From Morinoia aosen (taxonomy: Eukaryota; Arthropoda; Malacostraca; Amphipoda; Talitridae), in assembly GCA_030386875.1 (NCBI GenBank), contig CM059562.1:67950201-68014200 (forward strand): a DNA stretch of 64,000 bases, written 5' to 3'. Positions within the stretch are counted from its first letter, which is position 1. The number at the start of each line of letters is the position of its first letter. Under the pieces are notes generated by a model, which was given only the letters and a program-made list of their open reading frames with translations, ran no database searches and was not told where the DNA came from. Below are positions 23,376-38,550 of this stretch, one piece after another. Both the position numbers and the translations under genes were made by a program.

Positions 23376-26300
23376 GTAATAATTCTTCAGATTTTTCACA
23401 TGTATAAAAACAAAAAATTATGAATAAATTTATGTCGGTGGTATTCCCCATTACTTTTGCACTACTGAACAAATCTTTTACGTGTGTTCGCTATTCTATT
23501 GCTACGATATAAACTACAGTAATTACTATACGCCCAAAACATGAAATTATATCTTTCCTTTTTTGCTTCTGTTCGAATCTATACTATAATAAGAGCCGCG
23601 TCCGTCCGTCTGTCCGAAGCCAGCCGAAAGTGTGTGATGAGCGTATCTGTGATACTATAAGCTCCAGCCCTAAATATTTTGACGGGCCGTGTTCACGCGG
23701 CTTTATCAACTCTCGAGAGATTGTATTTTTTATTTCTTAAGGCCTTTCTCTTATTTCGCCCTCTTTTTTATTCAAATAAAAGGAGGGGAGGTGGACTAGT
23801 TATTTATCAAAGACGAGTGAGCTGCATGCGTTCGAGTGCCTTGTGTCGAGTGCAATGTGCAATTTTTCACGAAAATTGCGCTTCAAACCCAAATGATTGT
23901 TCTCCAAACCCGAAGACTGCCGAAGAGGGTCCCGAATGATGGAGCCCCCACCCATGATTTCGTGCCTTACTTGCCTGCGAACAAACGCTCAACCGTTCGG
24001 CTGATTCCAGTTGAGTTTCAAAACTAAAGCTTCAGCACGAACTCCCGCACAGGCAACATTTCCAGTAAACGCAGGGCAATGAGGAACTCATGATAACCAA
24101 ATTTCAATTTTTCTGGTTTTATTCTTTGTGACTACTCTGTAGCCTGGTAGCTCAAGGAAAACTATTTTTACATATGACTGACAGCGAAATTTAAATTACA
24201 TTTATTTATTTTAATCAGCTCACTTTTTTCGTTTCAAGCTGCTTTGGACACTTGTTCTTTACTCTACGAAATAATTACTGCCAAAAAATAGGAAAATTCT
24301 CAAACCGATATAATAACATTCGAACGGTAATCATAAAGTCGTTGTTTGGTGAGTTAGAGGCAAAAGTATGTCAAAGTTAAAGGCTAAGCTTTTTGATCAG
24401 GAGACTAAAAAATCACTAATTTCTTGATCATCCAAAGTTGTAGTTTTCTTGATCAACGAGGGTGAAAAAATAGTTCCCTATCAAAACCAGTGTTAAATAT
24501 GACACTTCGATGGCTTTTCCAAAGTTTTCAAAATTATCGGAGGTTTCAAAGCGTTTTAAAGGGCTTAAAGTACTGTACATTGCATAATTTTGTACGATGG
24601 AAAAATTTAGCAGAAAGTTTTAAGCTTAGCGGAAAGTTTTTAACGAAAAAAGTTTTAGATGGATGCCTTCATTCTTAACTTGCATAACAGCTGTACCTCG
24701 TCTCTTTTTTCTTTGAAACTTGGATTTTGAAATCCTCTTCATCATCAAAATTCTTTCGCTAACCATAACCGTTTTGATTATATGACACAACTGTTTTTGA
24801 CCCACATACAATCTATTTAAGCTGCATGCGTAAGGAGGAAGATTTTTTCTGCGGCTTTCTAATCTATCCTATTGTAGATTTTTCTTACACGAACAGACAA
24901 ATAAACATTTCCTCTGGCGTCCGGCGAGCTAGCGACCTTTCAATGGTTATCACTTTCTCTGTGGAGGCTGTTTGGGACAGTTATTCTTCGCTTCCGGTCA
25001 TGTACAGACTGTGTCTCGTACTCATATTACGTGATAGATATATACAGCATCGAAGCGTGTGAAAGCGTAAGTGCCGCTCTCACTCATACTCACGATCTTG
25101 TCTTGTTGAACGATCGTTACTCGAGCGCGATCTGGTTTTCACTTTCATCCAATTTAAGCATCATTGCTGCAAAAAAAAATCGACAATAAGTTTATGTTAA
25201 GAGTGCCTTAAAAAACGATTCATTTGTTTTGTTTTGGCTGACGATTCAATACACCACAACTCATGGAAAGCGTTTTACATCATTCATGTGCTTTTTGTTC
25301 ACTCAAAATTTATTGGACTTCATCTGGATGAAAAGGAGCTTGTGTTTTGCGGTTTGGGAATTTTACATTACCAGTGAGGGAAGCGCCTGGATTTTACGTG
25401 TGATGAAATGAGACATGGCAGAAATAAAAAATGGGATCCACTATCTGTTGTGCTGTGGTTGAGAAATAACAGAGTTGAAGCGCGGGTTTGGTCACGAAGA
25501 GCCTCGAAGAGCCTTATGAATACTATGTGATCTGAAGTTCCGAAGTTCAGAAGTTCTGACGAAATGAAAAAGTATCAAAAATAAATTTATTCGATACAAC
25601 GAAACCATGGTAATTTACGGACTCTGCAATACGTTTTTCAATGATAATAATCGAAATTAAAAAACAAAATACTTCTTTCACAGTATCAGAAATCTTACAA
25701 CACCCCGAGAATCAATTTCACTATGGGGTAAACATGAATTAATTTCTAACGAATACATGAAACCACCAAAATTAATATTAGTAGTGAATATTGATTATTA
25801 ATAATTAATAAAGACTATGCCCATTAGGTTTAATGACCTGGACAAAACAGTTTTTAAATCTGATTTTTAATCGAAGCAGCTGGAACAGATTTTGCATCAG
25901 CTATTAAGGCTTTCGAGAATGCTATTTTTGAAGTCCATCCATGTACTTGAATTCCACGAGATTTCATACTGACATTAACCAATAGACCAATAAATTGAAA
26001 ATAATTGACACTCAGGATTCCGTTGCTGTGTTAACTAGTGGTTGACCAGCAGAAAACCTCAGATTTGACAGACTGCTGTCTGTCCTAGTCAAGATCCTCA
26101 CCAGCTCGAGTGAGAAATATCAGACGTAGGTTGTAAATAATTCACAAGGAAGCGATTCGGAGATTGCGCAAACCTTATTCGATGTGATCTCGTCAGGAAA
26201 GCTTGCATAAAGCCAGTCGTTTGCCAACTGTTAGCTAGGTTAGCCAAAGCACATTTTTTATAACCAATATTTGTCCCCAGGTGGCCTACAGCCTGGGTAC

Positions 26301-29300
26301 CCGTTCCACTCGTTCCTTTCCAAACGATTAAGCATTATATTCGTACGGAGATACCAGTACTCAGTCTAACTTTCTCGCCTTTGAATCTATAACTTTGACC
26401 GCCCTATGCAGGAGCTATGCTTCGGCTGCTAAAATCATAGATGCCCCAGTGAAAAAGTTAGACTAGGAAACGCTTAATGCGAGATTGCCACTCGCAACAT
26501 TTATTCGGACTCACGTTTTTTTATTCTGAAAGTCCTTAGCATGTCATCAATCGTCAGTAGCTTATGATTGGAAAAAGTGCGGGTCGTAATTATCACCCAC
26601 TGATTACGTTGAATTGCCATTGATTGTTATTTTTAAACAGCTTGAACAAATCGTTTACAATAATCAACATAAAGTTGTATACATCCATTTTAGATATAAG
26701 AGTAACTGGTTGGAGAGTAACTTTAAAGTCTATAAAAATGCGTTTCACTGTAACTGAACTTTCAGTGCATCCTCTTCTGAACCTTTTCCAACTCAAGACG
26801 TTGTGGTGCACTTTTCCTGTCTCGCACTGCAGGGCCACTTTTCCTGTCTAATTTTCGGTGCCTCTGCATTTCGCTGTAAGATGCTCTTTAAGGTTGTAAT
26901 TTGCAAGGAAAAGTTTTCACGTACGTGGCTTAATGATTGCATTGATACCTAAGGGTACCCCTTGAGCTGCAGAGCTACTCGATTTTTTATGTTTCACTAC
27001 GACCCCAGTATCTTCTGAGTGACATGTGAAGAAGACTGTCTAAATCGAGCCTAAGCACTTGACGCTACCTTCTTAATTTTTCTATTCCGCTCTAGTTGGC
27101 TTAGACGATTTGACAGATGAAGGTATCAATGAGTTCCCCTCACAACCAGAGCTGAAATATACTTGAAAAAGTGATTTCTGTTTTATCAGAAATTCATCAT
27201 TAAGATAATTTTGATTGGGAATTCAGTATAATACCATAAAGATATCACCGAACGCACCGACAATTTGCCGATAGCTAAGCGTGCCAAGAGTACAGCCGAG
27301 GTTGTGAACACAGCAGGTACGTGCAGAACCGGTTGTTCTTGACCAATGACCGCAAGAGCAGGAGTTTCATTCACAAACTTTTGCGACGGTGCCACATCTC
27401 ATTCACCTGATCATTTCCTCTTATGAGATGAACGGCACTCATCGCCCGAAGTATCTATATTTTATTGGTGACAGCCTAGACATCCAGTTTTGTAGATTGA
27501 ACGTGACTTCTATCATGAACTATGTTAGGTGTGCTTCTTTGTTTCTCCGCCACTGATACAGAGATGACTTCATCACTCCCAATACACACATGGAAAATGA
27601 CACAATATGCTCTACGCAAGACGACTCATGATGATTTGTAAACAAAATAAACTTTCATTTCACGTAACGAACTGTGAGAATATTATAGTGATGATGTCTG
27701 ACAACGATAACCACTATTTTACGGTTCTTTAAGGAGTGCAATAGCCTCCAGTTGCATTTCTGGTGAATGCTGGCAACGAGCCACCACAAGGACAGGCTCT
27801 CTGGGGATCTCGGTAGTTGGCTGCTCCCTAAGGCTTTTCATTGCAAGCAACCGCGGCTTCCGTATGTTAAACTTACACCGTCAGCTGTTTCATATAAGCT
27901 CAAGACAATGCAAACCTCTCAAGGTGATAAAAATACCTCATTTACGGCGTTCACGCAGTTCTTTAAACAGGCGACTGCGATGCTCAGAAGTCTCTTCGAG
28001 AGATTCGCTGCATTGGGAGAGCTCAATTTTATTTTTATGGCCTCTCTTTTTAACTTTATGGACTGGTTCTTGTTTTTAATGAGCATCCTCGACATATGAA
28101 TGACTTGGTAAAAAAATGTTAGGGGATTTGAGTGGTCAAAAAATATTTAGAAAGAGTCTGATAACTGACTTGCCCCCAAATAAAAGAGTCAATAAAAACC
28201 GTGCAGTTCATTCACATTTCCTGAACTCTCGCGAGTCTAAAAAAGAAAGTTTTCTATCTGGCCGCAGAATTTGAGATACAAATGTAGATGACCGGTGAGG
28301 AATGTTTGCGGGTGAGGATAATGTGAGGCAAACTTACTCGAGCGGGTTTTTAAGATTGCTAATACATGAGTGACAACTCTAGATTCTCTTCTTGGGTTCC
28401 ACGCACTAATAATTGTCTGTGTATGTGTGTAGCTTCGAGTACAAGCTCGTAAAATATCTTAAAAGGTTGAGATAGTTACTTGACATTAGCAAGCTTTTAG
28501 TGGGGCGTTTTTGTTATTGCGGCATTCATTAGACACTTTTAAGTTTCAATGGAACTGTTTCTAGTTCAGCGCAAATGTCTTATGTGCTATAATGTTCAAA
28601 AAGCTCCTCTTATTGAGCATTATTGATAAACAAATACTCTCGAACTGAGTGAATTCATTTCTTGCATTAAGATTATAGGCGGTATGTTCTCACCCTGCCG
28701 TCTTTGCAATTATCGCTTTTTTTTAATTACTGCTGACGTAAAAATCAAATTACATTCTTATATGGGTGTACAGAAGGAAAAGTGATGAAGGGACTGACAG
28801 CTAGAAAAATCAAGACCACTGTAGAGCTCTCATGATATGTTGCTCTCGCGAAAAAAATTTTTCCTTTTAAGAGTCAGTTAAGAATTTGTTTGCGAAGCAT
28901 GATGAGTGCATCGTCTTGCAGAGCACTTCAGGGAGCCGCTTATCGAGCAGTGACACGGTGTCGAAAAGAAGTACGGGCTGCTGGACGGGTCAACTCGCTA
29001 GCTCCTTTTGAGGACTATAGACTGCAGTTTGCCTACTATTGTGAACCGTTATCTATAGGCGCTCGTCTTGACTGAGCACTTCGGAACCGACGACTGAACC
29101 GCTCTGGCGCTTTAAATATTTATGATCACGGTTTTTCACTACTATTCTTCTTTTTGTATTCACTAGTTCAGTAAAAACCCGTCCAAATTTCAACTGCGAA
29201 TGAGTTATACAGACGTCGTTTTCATTGTACTGCAGAGAAGAAGTAATGACTTCAAGTTTGATCGTAAACTTTTCTTTAGGTAAGAAATAATCGTGATACA

Positions 29301-30999
29301 GCAATTATCGGAACTTCACAGAGCTTATCCGAAGTGATATGACCAAATATTGCCTCAGCAGTCCAGCGCATGCCAACAAAGGCATGTCTGGAAAGGTCGC
29401 AGTGCGCCACTGCTCTCAACCTTTGCTCCCCCATCGAAACATCGCTGACCCCCCTGATCTTCGAAGCATTTCGTCCCCTTGTCGTGTCGTCGATGTTCTT
29501 CCTGCTTCAGCTGCCAGGTTTTATATTAATGAATGCTACTTGTCATGCGAAGCGACCATACAACTTCCTCTTTATAAAGGGTGGTCGTTCCGTGATGATA
29601 TAAGCTCGTTCCGAAAGTAGTGTCCAGCTTCTTCAGCCTTACAAGTCACGTAATTTGATATAACACCAAGAAAACCATGCTGAGGGAGAATATTATCAGC
29701 AAAATCAGATAAGAAAAGAAGAATGAGCGAAAGGAGAATCATCCACTCTTCCGATTTTTTTTTTAGATCCTAGTCGCACAGTTGAGTATTTGAATATTGC
29801 ATTTAAATGAGTTTCGCTGGCACTGCAAAAGAAAGAATATATATGAGAGGTTCTCAACTTTATGATAATTTAATTTCAATGAAATTGATATTGGTCGTGT
29901 ATGGCTTGTAAAACCGATCACTGTGAAAAGCAGCAGTGTGATTGACAAAATATATTTTATTGAATTGAGAGCCATTGCTCTCTGATAATTCCGTCCCTTT
30001 CTTCGTTAACCGAGTTCAGCAAGTGCATTTAAAAGTAATACGTGATTCACTCACCAATTTGTTCATTAAATTGCTGAAATAAATTTCCATCTTGTGATAT
30101 ATCTGCTCAAAGAAATCTTTTATCTAGTATTTGCTCACAAAGCAAACTGGAAGTCATATCTTGTTGCATTTCCTTCACAAGTGCGCCGTGAGCTAACCTG
30201 CTGCTGATACTTTTTGTAAATCAAGCGATTAATACACCAGCTAAATTTCGTTATGGCTTATCGACTTTTTTTATTTTTTAAGAAGTAGTATACTTTCTGT
30301 GAATGGTTTCCTTTAGCTATGTATTTTTTATAATCAAAGTTTTAGGGAACGGTATTGAGGAACATGTTTTTGACATGCTAAGAAGACATAGCACAGCTTT
30401 CAAGTTTTGCGATTTTGTCACGTTCAGCCTTTAGCCTACCATAAACAACTATGTTTCAAGTACTGCTGACGACCGAGTATGAAAATTATTAAAAGGGTTG
30501 CTTACCAGCTTTGTCATTTTTGATCCATTCAAAATTGATTGTGACGTAAGTCAATAATTGACACTGTTTCACAAATATTGAGTGTTCTGGTATGAAAATA
30601 CGTTTTTTATGTTGTGCCAAACTCTAATTTCGCCAAAAAGTTACGAAATTCAAGCATCGATGTGATGTACTAAAGAATATACAACTTGATTTTAGAAGGA
30701 GAATTACAAAATGAATCATTCCCTTGAGTCTCTGAGGATAAAACTTGAATTAGAAAATACATGAAATATATTTACGAAGTTTACGCCCAGAATTAGGGAA
30801 ATTAGAGAGATGTGTGCTTCTCATAAATTTATTTTCTCTCAGTAAAGGAATATTTTAAAATCGTCAACTCATTAGACGACTTTTTAGGGATCACTCGGTA
30901 TGATAAATGATTCAGAGTTCATGTAATCATGTTGAATGATGTACTCTGTTTGGGAAAATTTGAATTTAAAATCCCAATTAAAAAGAAAACACGACGATT

Positions 31000-31215
31000 A
31001 CGCGGGCAGGTTCAGTTGTCTTCAGATTCTGATGTTCCCCCGGCAGCAGTGCACTCTGACCTTCTTGCGCGGTAGCTGCCGTGTTCCAGTTGGGCTGTTC
31101 GCGGGAGGCAGGCATCAGCGCGCTCAAGTTGAGCGGCTTACTTTATTGCCTGACCATTCTTTGTTCCAGCTCAGTTCTCTGCAACCGAGTGTCAGCAGTT
31201 TTTGTACAAAGCCAT
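31000..31215. promoter_or_regulatory. GC-richer intronic block, possible regulatory island
   Basis: Higher GC than its neighbours, with several CpG-containing stretches and TCAGTT-type initiator-like matches. A plus-strand frame of 109 codons crosses it without a recognisable domain. Nothing proves a promoter. Confidence 0.2.
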
Positions 31216-34167
31216 CTGAGCAAAATAACAAACATTTTATAGGGGAGACAAACGAAAAGCAATAACATCTGGCCTCGATTTATTTAGGAGCGAGCTGCGA
31301 AACGTGATTTGATATTTTAGTCCATGTGGATGAGCTGCGTCTGTCTTGGAAACTGGAATGATGTCGAGAAAAGTTGTTTGTGAGCGAGCACCAGCAAGAT
31401 TGAGTGGTCGCTTTTCTAGGCTGGACTAACTAAGCTGTGATGAGCTCTCAGGTGCGACTAATCTCGACAACTTCCTAGGTAAAATATTAAAAATCGTTGC
31501 GATAACTTCTTTCGATTTGTTCTACATGGCATTGTTTTTATGTAAATATGGTACTGTCTTAATTCTCTTGTTCGGTAATCACACAAGCAAAAAGCCTTAT
31601 GGTGACTATTAAGCCTTTAATTAAGAACATTCTGAAGTCACCAGGTAGACAAAGATCATAGCGGTCGCAACAAATGGAACGCAGACATGAGCGTCTACTC
31701 GTATGCCTTTCTCTACTTCAGAGAGATTTTTCACCTTTTGTGTCATGTATTTTTGCTGGTTCAGAAGCTTGACTGCCTGAACAAAGTAATGAGGGATGTG
31801 ATGGGTAGCGAAGGAACTGAAAGCAATCTTATTCTGTTAGCGTGTGTTGGTCATAGGGCTCGTGAATAGGTCATTCTTCCTGAGTGTATAAACGGTAGTA
31901 AGAAATGAAATGAATCAATAAGGTTATGATTTCAAGGGAATTATATTTAAATCGCTGAGGAGAGAACGATCTTCGAACTTTTCAAGATCTTCTCATGGTT
32001 CTGACTCCTTGAACGCTAGTGAAAGTTCGAGCAAAAACACTTTACTGTTAAAAACACCCACCCGTTGGCTTTATTGTTCGAGTGGCGTGGATTATATCCG
32101 AGACAGGCTATGGCCCTTCGAGTGTGTTTGCTCAGGACTCGACCTGGTCTACAGATCTTGTGGCCTGGCGGCGAATAGTCGGCGCTGCACTCGATGGGGC
32201 CAGACTTGCTACCAGTGACGTCGTGCATGGGCAGTTCATAAGCACATCTTAACTCGCACCTCTCCGATTGGTCTCGATCGTTGTTTAATTTAGACTCTAT
32301 TTTACGCCCAAGTTTCAAAACACGCAATCGTAGGAACGATGGAGACGCACCAGCTTTGTTGAACAAGATATCTGGATCGTCGGGAATGTAAGTTTTATTC
32401 AAAATAAGTGCCGTATACTTTCGTGAGTAATGTGGAAAAATAGCAAATTAATTCTTTAGTTTACTAACATGTTCGGGATACGGGTCACTAAATAGATTTT
32501 CAAAATTATTAAATTATATCTCAAAATTCCAACAAGAAACAAAGAAGATACTTAGAAGCTTTCTATTCCACAACTAATTCAAATTCCTACAATAGATATC
32601 TCTAAATTCCGGATGTTTATAAACCACTTTTGAAATAATTACTGTGACTACTGCATGTTCCACCGATGTCCGCTTTCGTTTATCTTATATGTAATATCTT
32701 TCCCTTGTATCCAGGATACCTGCTTTGGCCATAACTTTGCTTCCAAAAACTTCAGTCTCTTGTCCTGAAAACGAAATTTGTTAAAAATTTCGAAAGCTCG
32801 ACCGAAAATAATATTTTCCAGCTGAATACGAATTTCATTTGACAACTTTCGTGAGTGTAAATTGTTTGCCCATGAAACTATCAAACATATAATCAGTTAA
32901 TCAAGAGCGGGTCCTAGCAGAGCTTATACACTCATAGATGAGTCATCTGATACAAGTGGCTACCGCGCAAGTGAGCCTGCATGTCGTTGTGAATAGAATG
33001 AATGATCGAAAACCTCTTAGCTAAGTGAAATTTTCACACAAAATATATGTTATACACGCATAAAACGCACTCTTACATCATGCCTAGCGGCTTACATTGT
33101 AAGAAGAGCAACGCTTCCTAAACGAGAGAACTATGAAGGTTCTCAGAGTGTAATCTACTACTCTCGCTGTAACATCTACGTTTTCCTAATTTAAGGATCA
33201 AAACCGAAGTTTGTTATTTTAATTTTTTTGCCGTCTTGATGAAAGGAATTATTTAATTTGATACTGTAACTTTGTAAAAATAAATGTGTTTGATACTGAA
33301 GATAATAAATGATACTGAGGATTTTCATTTAAAATGTTTTTATTCTTGAAAAATTTGAAAACAAGTTACAATCGTAGACAAGAGTTATCTGTAAATTATT
33401 CAATGGTCAAATTTTCATAAGCTCGAGATTTCATAGATCAGTGTTACAGTAGTACCTACAGAGCGCATGCAATGAGTGATTTACTTGAGCATTATCAGCT
33501 ACGACGACTTGCTCCATCTCGCTTATAATATTTCTACAAATCTGCACCTTAAGTTCGCGCTTGGAAACCTATTCACGATTTTGAAATTTAACAAAGTTGT
33601 TAGCTGAACAGTAAGTTTTTGCATCCATGGTGGAGCAATTCTAGCTCCATGCCAAAGGACAAGAATAAAATTGAATAGCGATTGTCATAATTCTGTGAAG
33701 AACAATCTGCCGAAATAAAGTTAAAAAAATAACTTCCAACACATGATGTGCGATGTAAAATTAGATGTTTTAATCTAGAGCTGCTCTCCTCTCCCCTCAC
33801 ATTAAACTTCAGCAGCAAAGCGAGGCTGCAGTGATGTTGCTCTTGCGGTATGAGACGCTTGTTCCGAAATCACCGGAAGAAGCATTGTGAGCTGTTTTCG
33901 TTGTAGGTTTTGGTGATGAGACTTCAACGCGTTAGTCCAATTTTTGATGAAAATCAAGGAATAAAGTGCTGCTCCAAGTACGGATACGTATTTGAAAATG
34001 CTTTATTTTACCATTAAAATGAAATTAAGTATCAAAATTTAAATTAAGTAGCTCAAGTATCGTTCAGTCCCAACAGTTGAAATTTCTTCTGCTACAATTT
34101 TATTACTAATTTAGCTACGTTAATAGAGAGCCTTGAAATTTACAAATTTATGTTACCGGTTCGAACT

Positions 34168-34248
34168 TTTCTGCTCTAACATCCACGAATCATCCTTTCT
34201 GCTCTAGCATCCACGAATCATCCTTTCTGCTCTAGCATCCACAAATCA
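34168..34248. repeat. 28-bp tandem repeat, nearly 3 copies
   Basis: The unit TTTCTGCTCTAACATCCACG plus AATCATCC is repeated at 34168, 34196 and 34224. The copies differ by one or two bases, so the array is young. Confidence 0.93.
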
Positions 34249-37200
34249 GATTTGGAGCGAGCTAATTCACAAACGAGATCGCACGTTCGCTCGCTGCCTC
34301 GAGCCTTCGATCATATAATATTGAACAATAATCTTGGTCTTAACGCTACTTTGTTGTTCAGCAACTGTTTAAGAATTCCAATAACACCGCCTTAGTTGCC
34401 ATAGTTAAGTTTGGAGGTGTTCCGACAGTTAGTTTGGTTATTACTGACATTTCTTTTCCCAATTTGTTCTGCAATAGACTTATCATTCGCAGTTCGAAGA
34501 GAAAAATGTTTTGCAGTTAATGAAAGCAATTTACGCGGATATAAAGCTCGTTTCTGATTTTTTGAAATTATGGAGGCAATGTTAGATAATTGAATAAGAC
34601 GATATGTTGCCATGCGCTTGTGATTCAACACTAGTCCTCAGAGGAGGTCAATTAACGCAGAACGCGAGTAATTTGCGTTCAGGAACATTTAGTCTCATTC
34701 TACTGCCAACTCTAACTTTCAGAGCCTCGATGAACTAAAATGAAAAATATTCAGGCTTTTAACTTAGTTTACATTTTTTTATTGTCCTGAACTTGAGTAT
34801 GTACGAAAATAAGTAAATGCTGGTGATATGGACTCATGACGAGGAGTTGGATGTGACGTACGTTATAACATCACAGGAAGAGACGCCATCCTTAGGGTAC
34901 TCTAGACGTACTCACAAAATTTGCTGAAGGCGTAGAATATTTAAGAAAAGTCATCATGGGTGAGCCGGAAAGAAAGAAAGTCATGAAGAAAACACAATAG
35001 TTTGCTGGCTGTGGGCTGAGATAAAAGTGTGCCTAGCATCGGATAGCTGCTCGGTAACCTGTCGCAACCGGGCCGGGTGCGGCGTGTGCTCAGTATCAGT
35101 GACCGTAAATGATCCAAGTCTTGTTTGACCAAGAAAAATAGTATTGAAGCGATGCTGGAGCCAAAGACTGATTTAAGAATGACGTCACCCCCTCACCACC
35201 CCAATCAGGCTAGGGTAGCGCGCTTTTAGCTGCTGCGTGTTCTCATTTTTCACCCGCGAAGTTTTCATTGTTTGATGAAACTAGTCTTGGTCCCTTTCAA
35301 TTCATTGCACTAAGACGAGACTTACGATAAACTAGAGGGCAATCTTACGTTGCGTCTAGTGTTGTTACTTATTCTAGTGTTGTTACGTGTTGTGTTTCGA
35401 TGATTAATTTTTCAAGTGTAAAATGTGCGGATGTCTGTCTCTGCAGAAAGTTTCTGTTAAGTCATTAATCTTCATCCCATTGATTCTCTATTACCAGTGT
35501 GGACCAGGCAGTTCTGCTCATTAAATTTGAATTTATCTCAGAGGACACCGTTTAATTTAAAAACTGACTCCTTTTCCGTAGCTAAGATCTGTCCAGTCAT
35601 TCGAATGAATAATCTCTAAAGTAAACACTGAATTCACTGACAGGATGTTGATGTAAGAGTATAAAACAGCGCAACGGATGCTTCGTTTGACCTTTTGCAG
35701 CCAGAAACCTACGTGAGCAGCTTTTCTCGATCATCAATGTAACGTGGACTTGTAATTGCATTGGATAAAATATTGACGACTTCTAATCAAGTGAACGTAT
35801 TTCTTTGGATACCTCTTTTCACTAATTTCTTTTTTAATGAACCGTTTTTTGTAATTATTTATTTCCCTTTTCGACACACAAAAAAATAACTTAATAAATA
35901 CGCTAACACCTCAAAACTAGAAAAATGCAAATCCTTACAACTTTCCTTTCATTGCTCATTGTCAAAAACATTTCCGCCAAAAACTTTCTTGTCTAGGGGT
36001 GTATCATATAAGATTCAGGAGACTAGACACATATTGCAACTATTTACATTTCGATCAATGATGTTTAGGCGAACAACATCACTGAAAATTTTTCCGTCAT
36101 TATAAAAGAAAATTCCAGCAAATAGCAATGATGAGCTTTTGCAATGTTAACCTCGATCGATCATGCAATTGCAGAAGCTCATCACCGCAGAGGCAAATAA
36201 CACAAATATAATGCTCATTTCTGTTTTTCAATGACAGAACATTACCCTTTCAGATGATACAGGTTTACTGGTTTCGTATCGATTTAACTCTAAAGGTTGA
36301 GGCTGGGAGCAGCAAAATTTCATCTCCTTCCAGAAGATTAACTCATCACATCATGCCTAGCGATGTGGGTATGCAATTATAAACATGGGTATGCAAGTAT
36401 AATTATCAATATCGATGAGTATTCAAAATATGCAAACATAAACTGAAAAAATGGGTATTTTACGCGTAAAACAGTAACTCAATTTTTTAGGTTATTATAA
36501 GTAGCAGAAGTAATACAATTGTAACAAAGCATTAGCGATCATTTCGGTAAAACTACCAATATCAAACTGGTTTCAGTTTTGTTCCACCTTCTTTCACTAT
36601 TGACTATTAACAAATTAGACTCATCAGTATAAATTTCTATTGAGAATGAACTGCTTGCTCTTTGATTCACTTGATTCCGCTTTCATCGAGAGAAAGTTGG
36701 ACTTCTTATCGTATAGTGGCTGCTCAGTGTAGGACTCAGATGACTGTGTCACAGCTGAGATCCCCGTGCCGAAGAGAGCAGTAGTCGCAAATACTGAGCA
36801 TGTACTGCAGAGAAGCACGACTGAGCTGGCATTCTCAGATGAGAGGACTGCTGTATGTCGTAGGAGACGCTAAAAAATAAGTCAACATTGACTTGGCGAC
36901 TCCTTTTGAACCGCGGACGCTGGGTCTTGAACTGGCTAGATGTAGGGCCTCTTTAGTCTTTAAGGATGCGTAGACCCAGAAGTGGGCGGCAGCAGCCTCT
37001 CTCAGAGTATTTATTTTGTGTCATTCTCAGACATATAGGAAATGTCCCAAACATGGTAACTCGATTGAGGGCGAGATAACGATTCTTCGAAACTTTTGTT
37101 TTGACCTTCTACTATAGTTCTTAGGCGAAACGCTACTACGCTTTATGACTGAGAGTCTTGTCCAGAAGTTCGATGTAGATTAAGGTAGATTACAAAACGC

Positions 37201-38396
37201 TTCCGAATGTAACTTTTAAATTAAATGTTATAGCTTTCCAAATGCAGAGGTACTCCCGTACCTATTTAGACAACAATCTGAATGGTGTAGATAACGTTAT
37301 AAATAGATAATTGACGAAATGGAAGATGTACAGTTTTTATTTTATTTTAAAATTAATGCACGAGTCACAGGGCCGTGCCTGGCACATTGAAAAGTAATGC
37401 AAGTTTTATACGCGTTCAAAAATGCTCGTTCAAGTGAAAAATATTTCACTGTGATATTAGCCTATAAAGTACATAAAGCCCTTGCGAACCACGTGAGAGT
37501 GTATATAGGCCTGTTCGTGTGTGCGAAATGAGCGTGCTAAATGTACTTTGGATTCGAATTAATTCTCTCTTATGGAAAAAGTTATCGTGAACTCAGCAAG
37601 ACCTTCTATTTTAAGTAAATTCCTTCAGTTTTTCTTTCTAATTGGCTTTTGAAGACACATAAGGGAGCAATGAAATGCTTTCTGTCAACTATCATTTCAT
37701 TAAAAGTTATTTCCGTACTCAGTGAACATTTCTGTTTAGCTTCCTGTTCATTGGTAGTATAAAATACAACCATGAGAGTATAGAAGCATTCCTGGCATTG
37801 GATCTTGAATGCGACTAGAAAGATTAATTGTGATTAAAAATGGTCATCAATTAAATTATTTTAAAGCCGAAGAGCTCCTAAAAGTTCTTTAGGAAAAAAA
37901 GGCTCCGAAATGTTCATGGTTTTTAGAAGACGATCGATAGGCAGATGCTTCAATATTTGTGCTCTTAACTAACGCATTTTTCCCGAGTGCGAGTTCTAAG
38001 GAGTAATATGGACAGGAAAATATATGAGACTGAACAATACAAGAGCATAATTGAGAATAATACCATGCATTGGTTTGCTTCTATAGAAGGAACCGATTGA
38101 TACGTTTCGTCTACTTTTCGCATAAAAGTTCCAAATTTTCTCACGAAGCCATACCCTTCTGAAAAATTCTTATGCTTCGGAACCCAAGTTCTCTTAAAAT
38201 CCTGAAATAATGAAGTGAAACGTTCTGTAAGCATTGAAAGGGACAACATTAACATTCAACGCTCATAAAAATCAAGCATCACACCAATCAAACGTAAATA
38301 TTCAAAGCAACTGTGCAGCAAATCTGTTAGACTACGCTTGTGAGGGGCAAAAGTAGCATGATTTTTGAGGTACAACAGTTACGCAATTCCTGCAGG

Positions 38397-38550
38397 GCAA
38401 TGCAGCCACAACTTCAGTAAGGCAATGTACCAACAACTGTAGTGAGGCAATGCAGTAATACCCACACTGAGATAATACAGCAACAACTGTAGTGAAGCAA
38501 TGCAGCAACTATGATGAGGCAATGCAGCAACAACTGCTGCAAGGCAATGC
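38397..38550. repeat. 25-bp minisatellite, about 6 copies
   Basis: The unit is GCAATGCAGCAACAACTGTA plus GTGAG, repeated in register from 38397 with one 22-bp unit. The copies are partly diverged (for example GCAATGTACC and ATAATACAGC starts). The array runs straight into the CpG-rich island at 38560-38750. Confidence 0.85.

Noticed and set aside
23580-24030. CCGTCCGTCTGTCC-containing segment as a possible Helitron or SINE start
   Set aside because: The motif resembles starts of some dispersed arthropod repeats, but no terminal hairpin, tail or second copy was found in the window.
24626-24811. TTGATGATGAAGAGG on the minus strand as another hammerhead-like motif
   Set aside because: CTGATGA is not preserved and no hairpin with GAAA follows.
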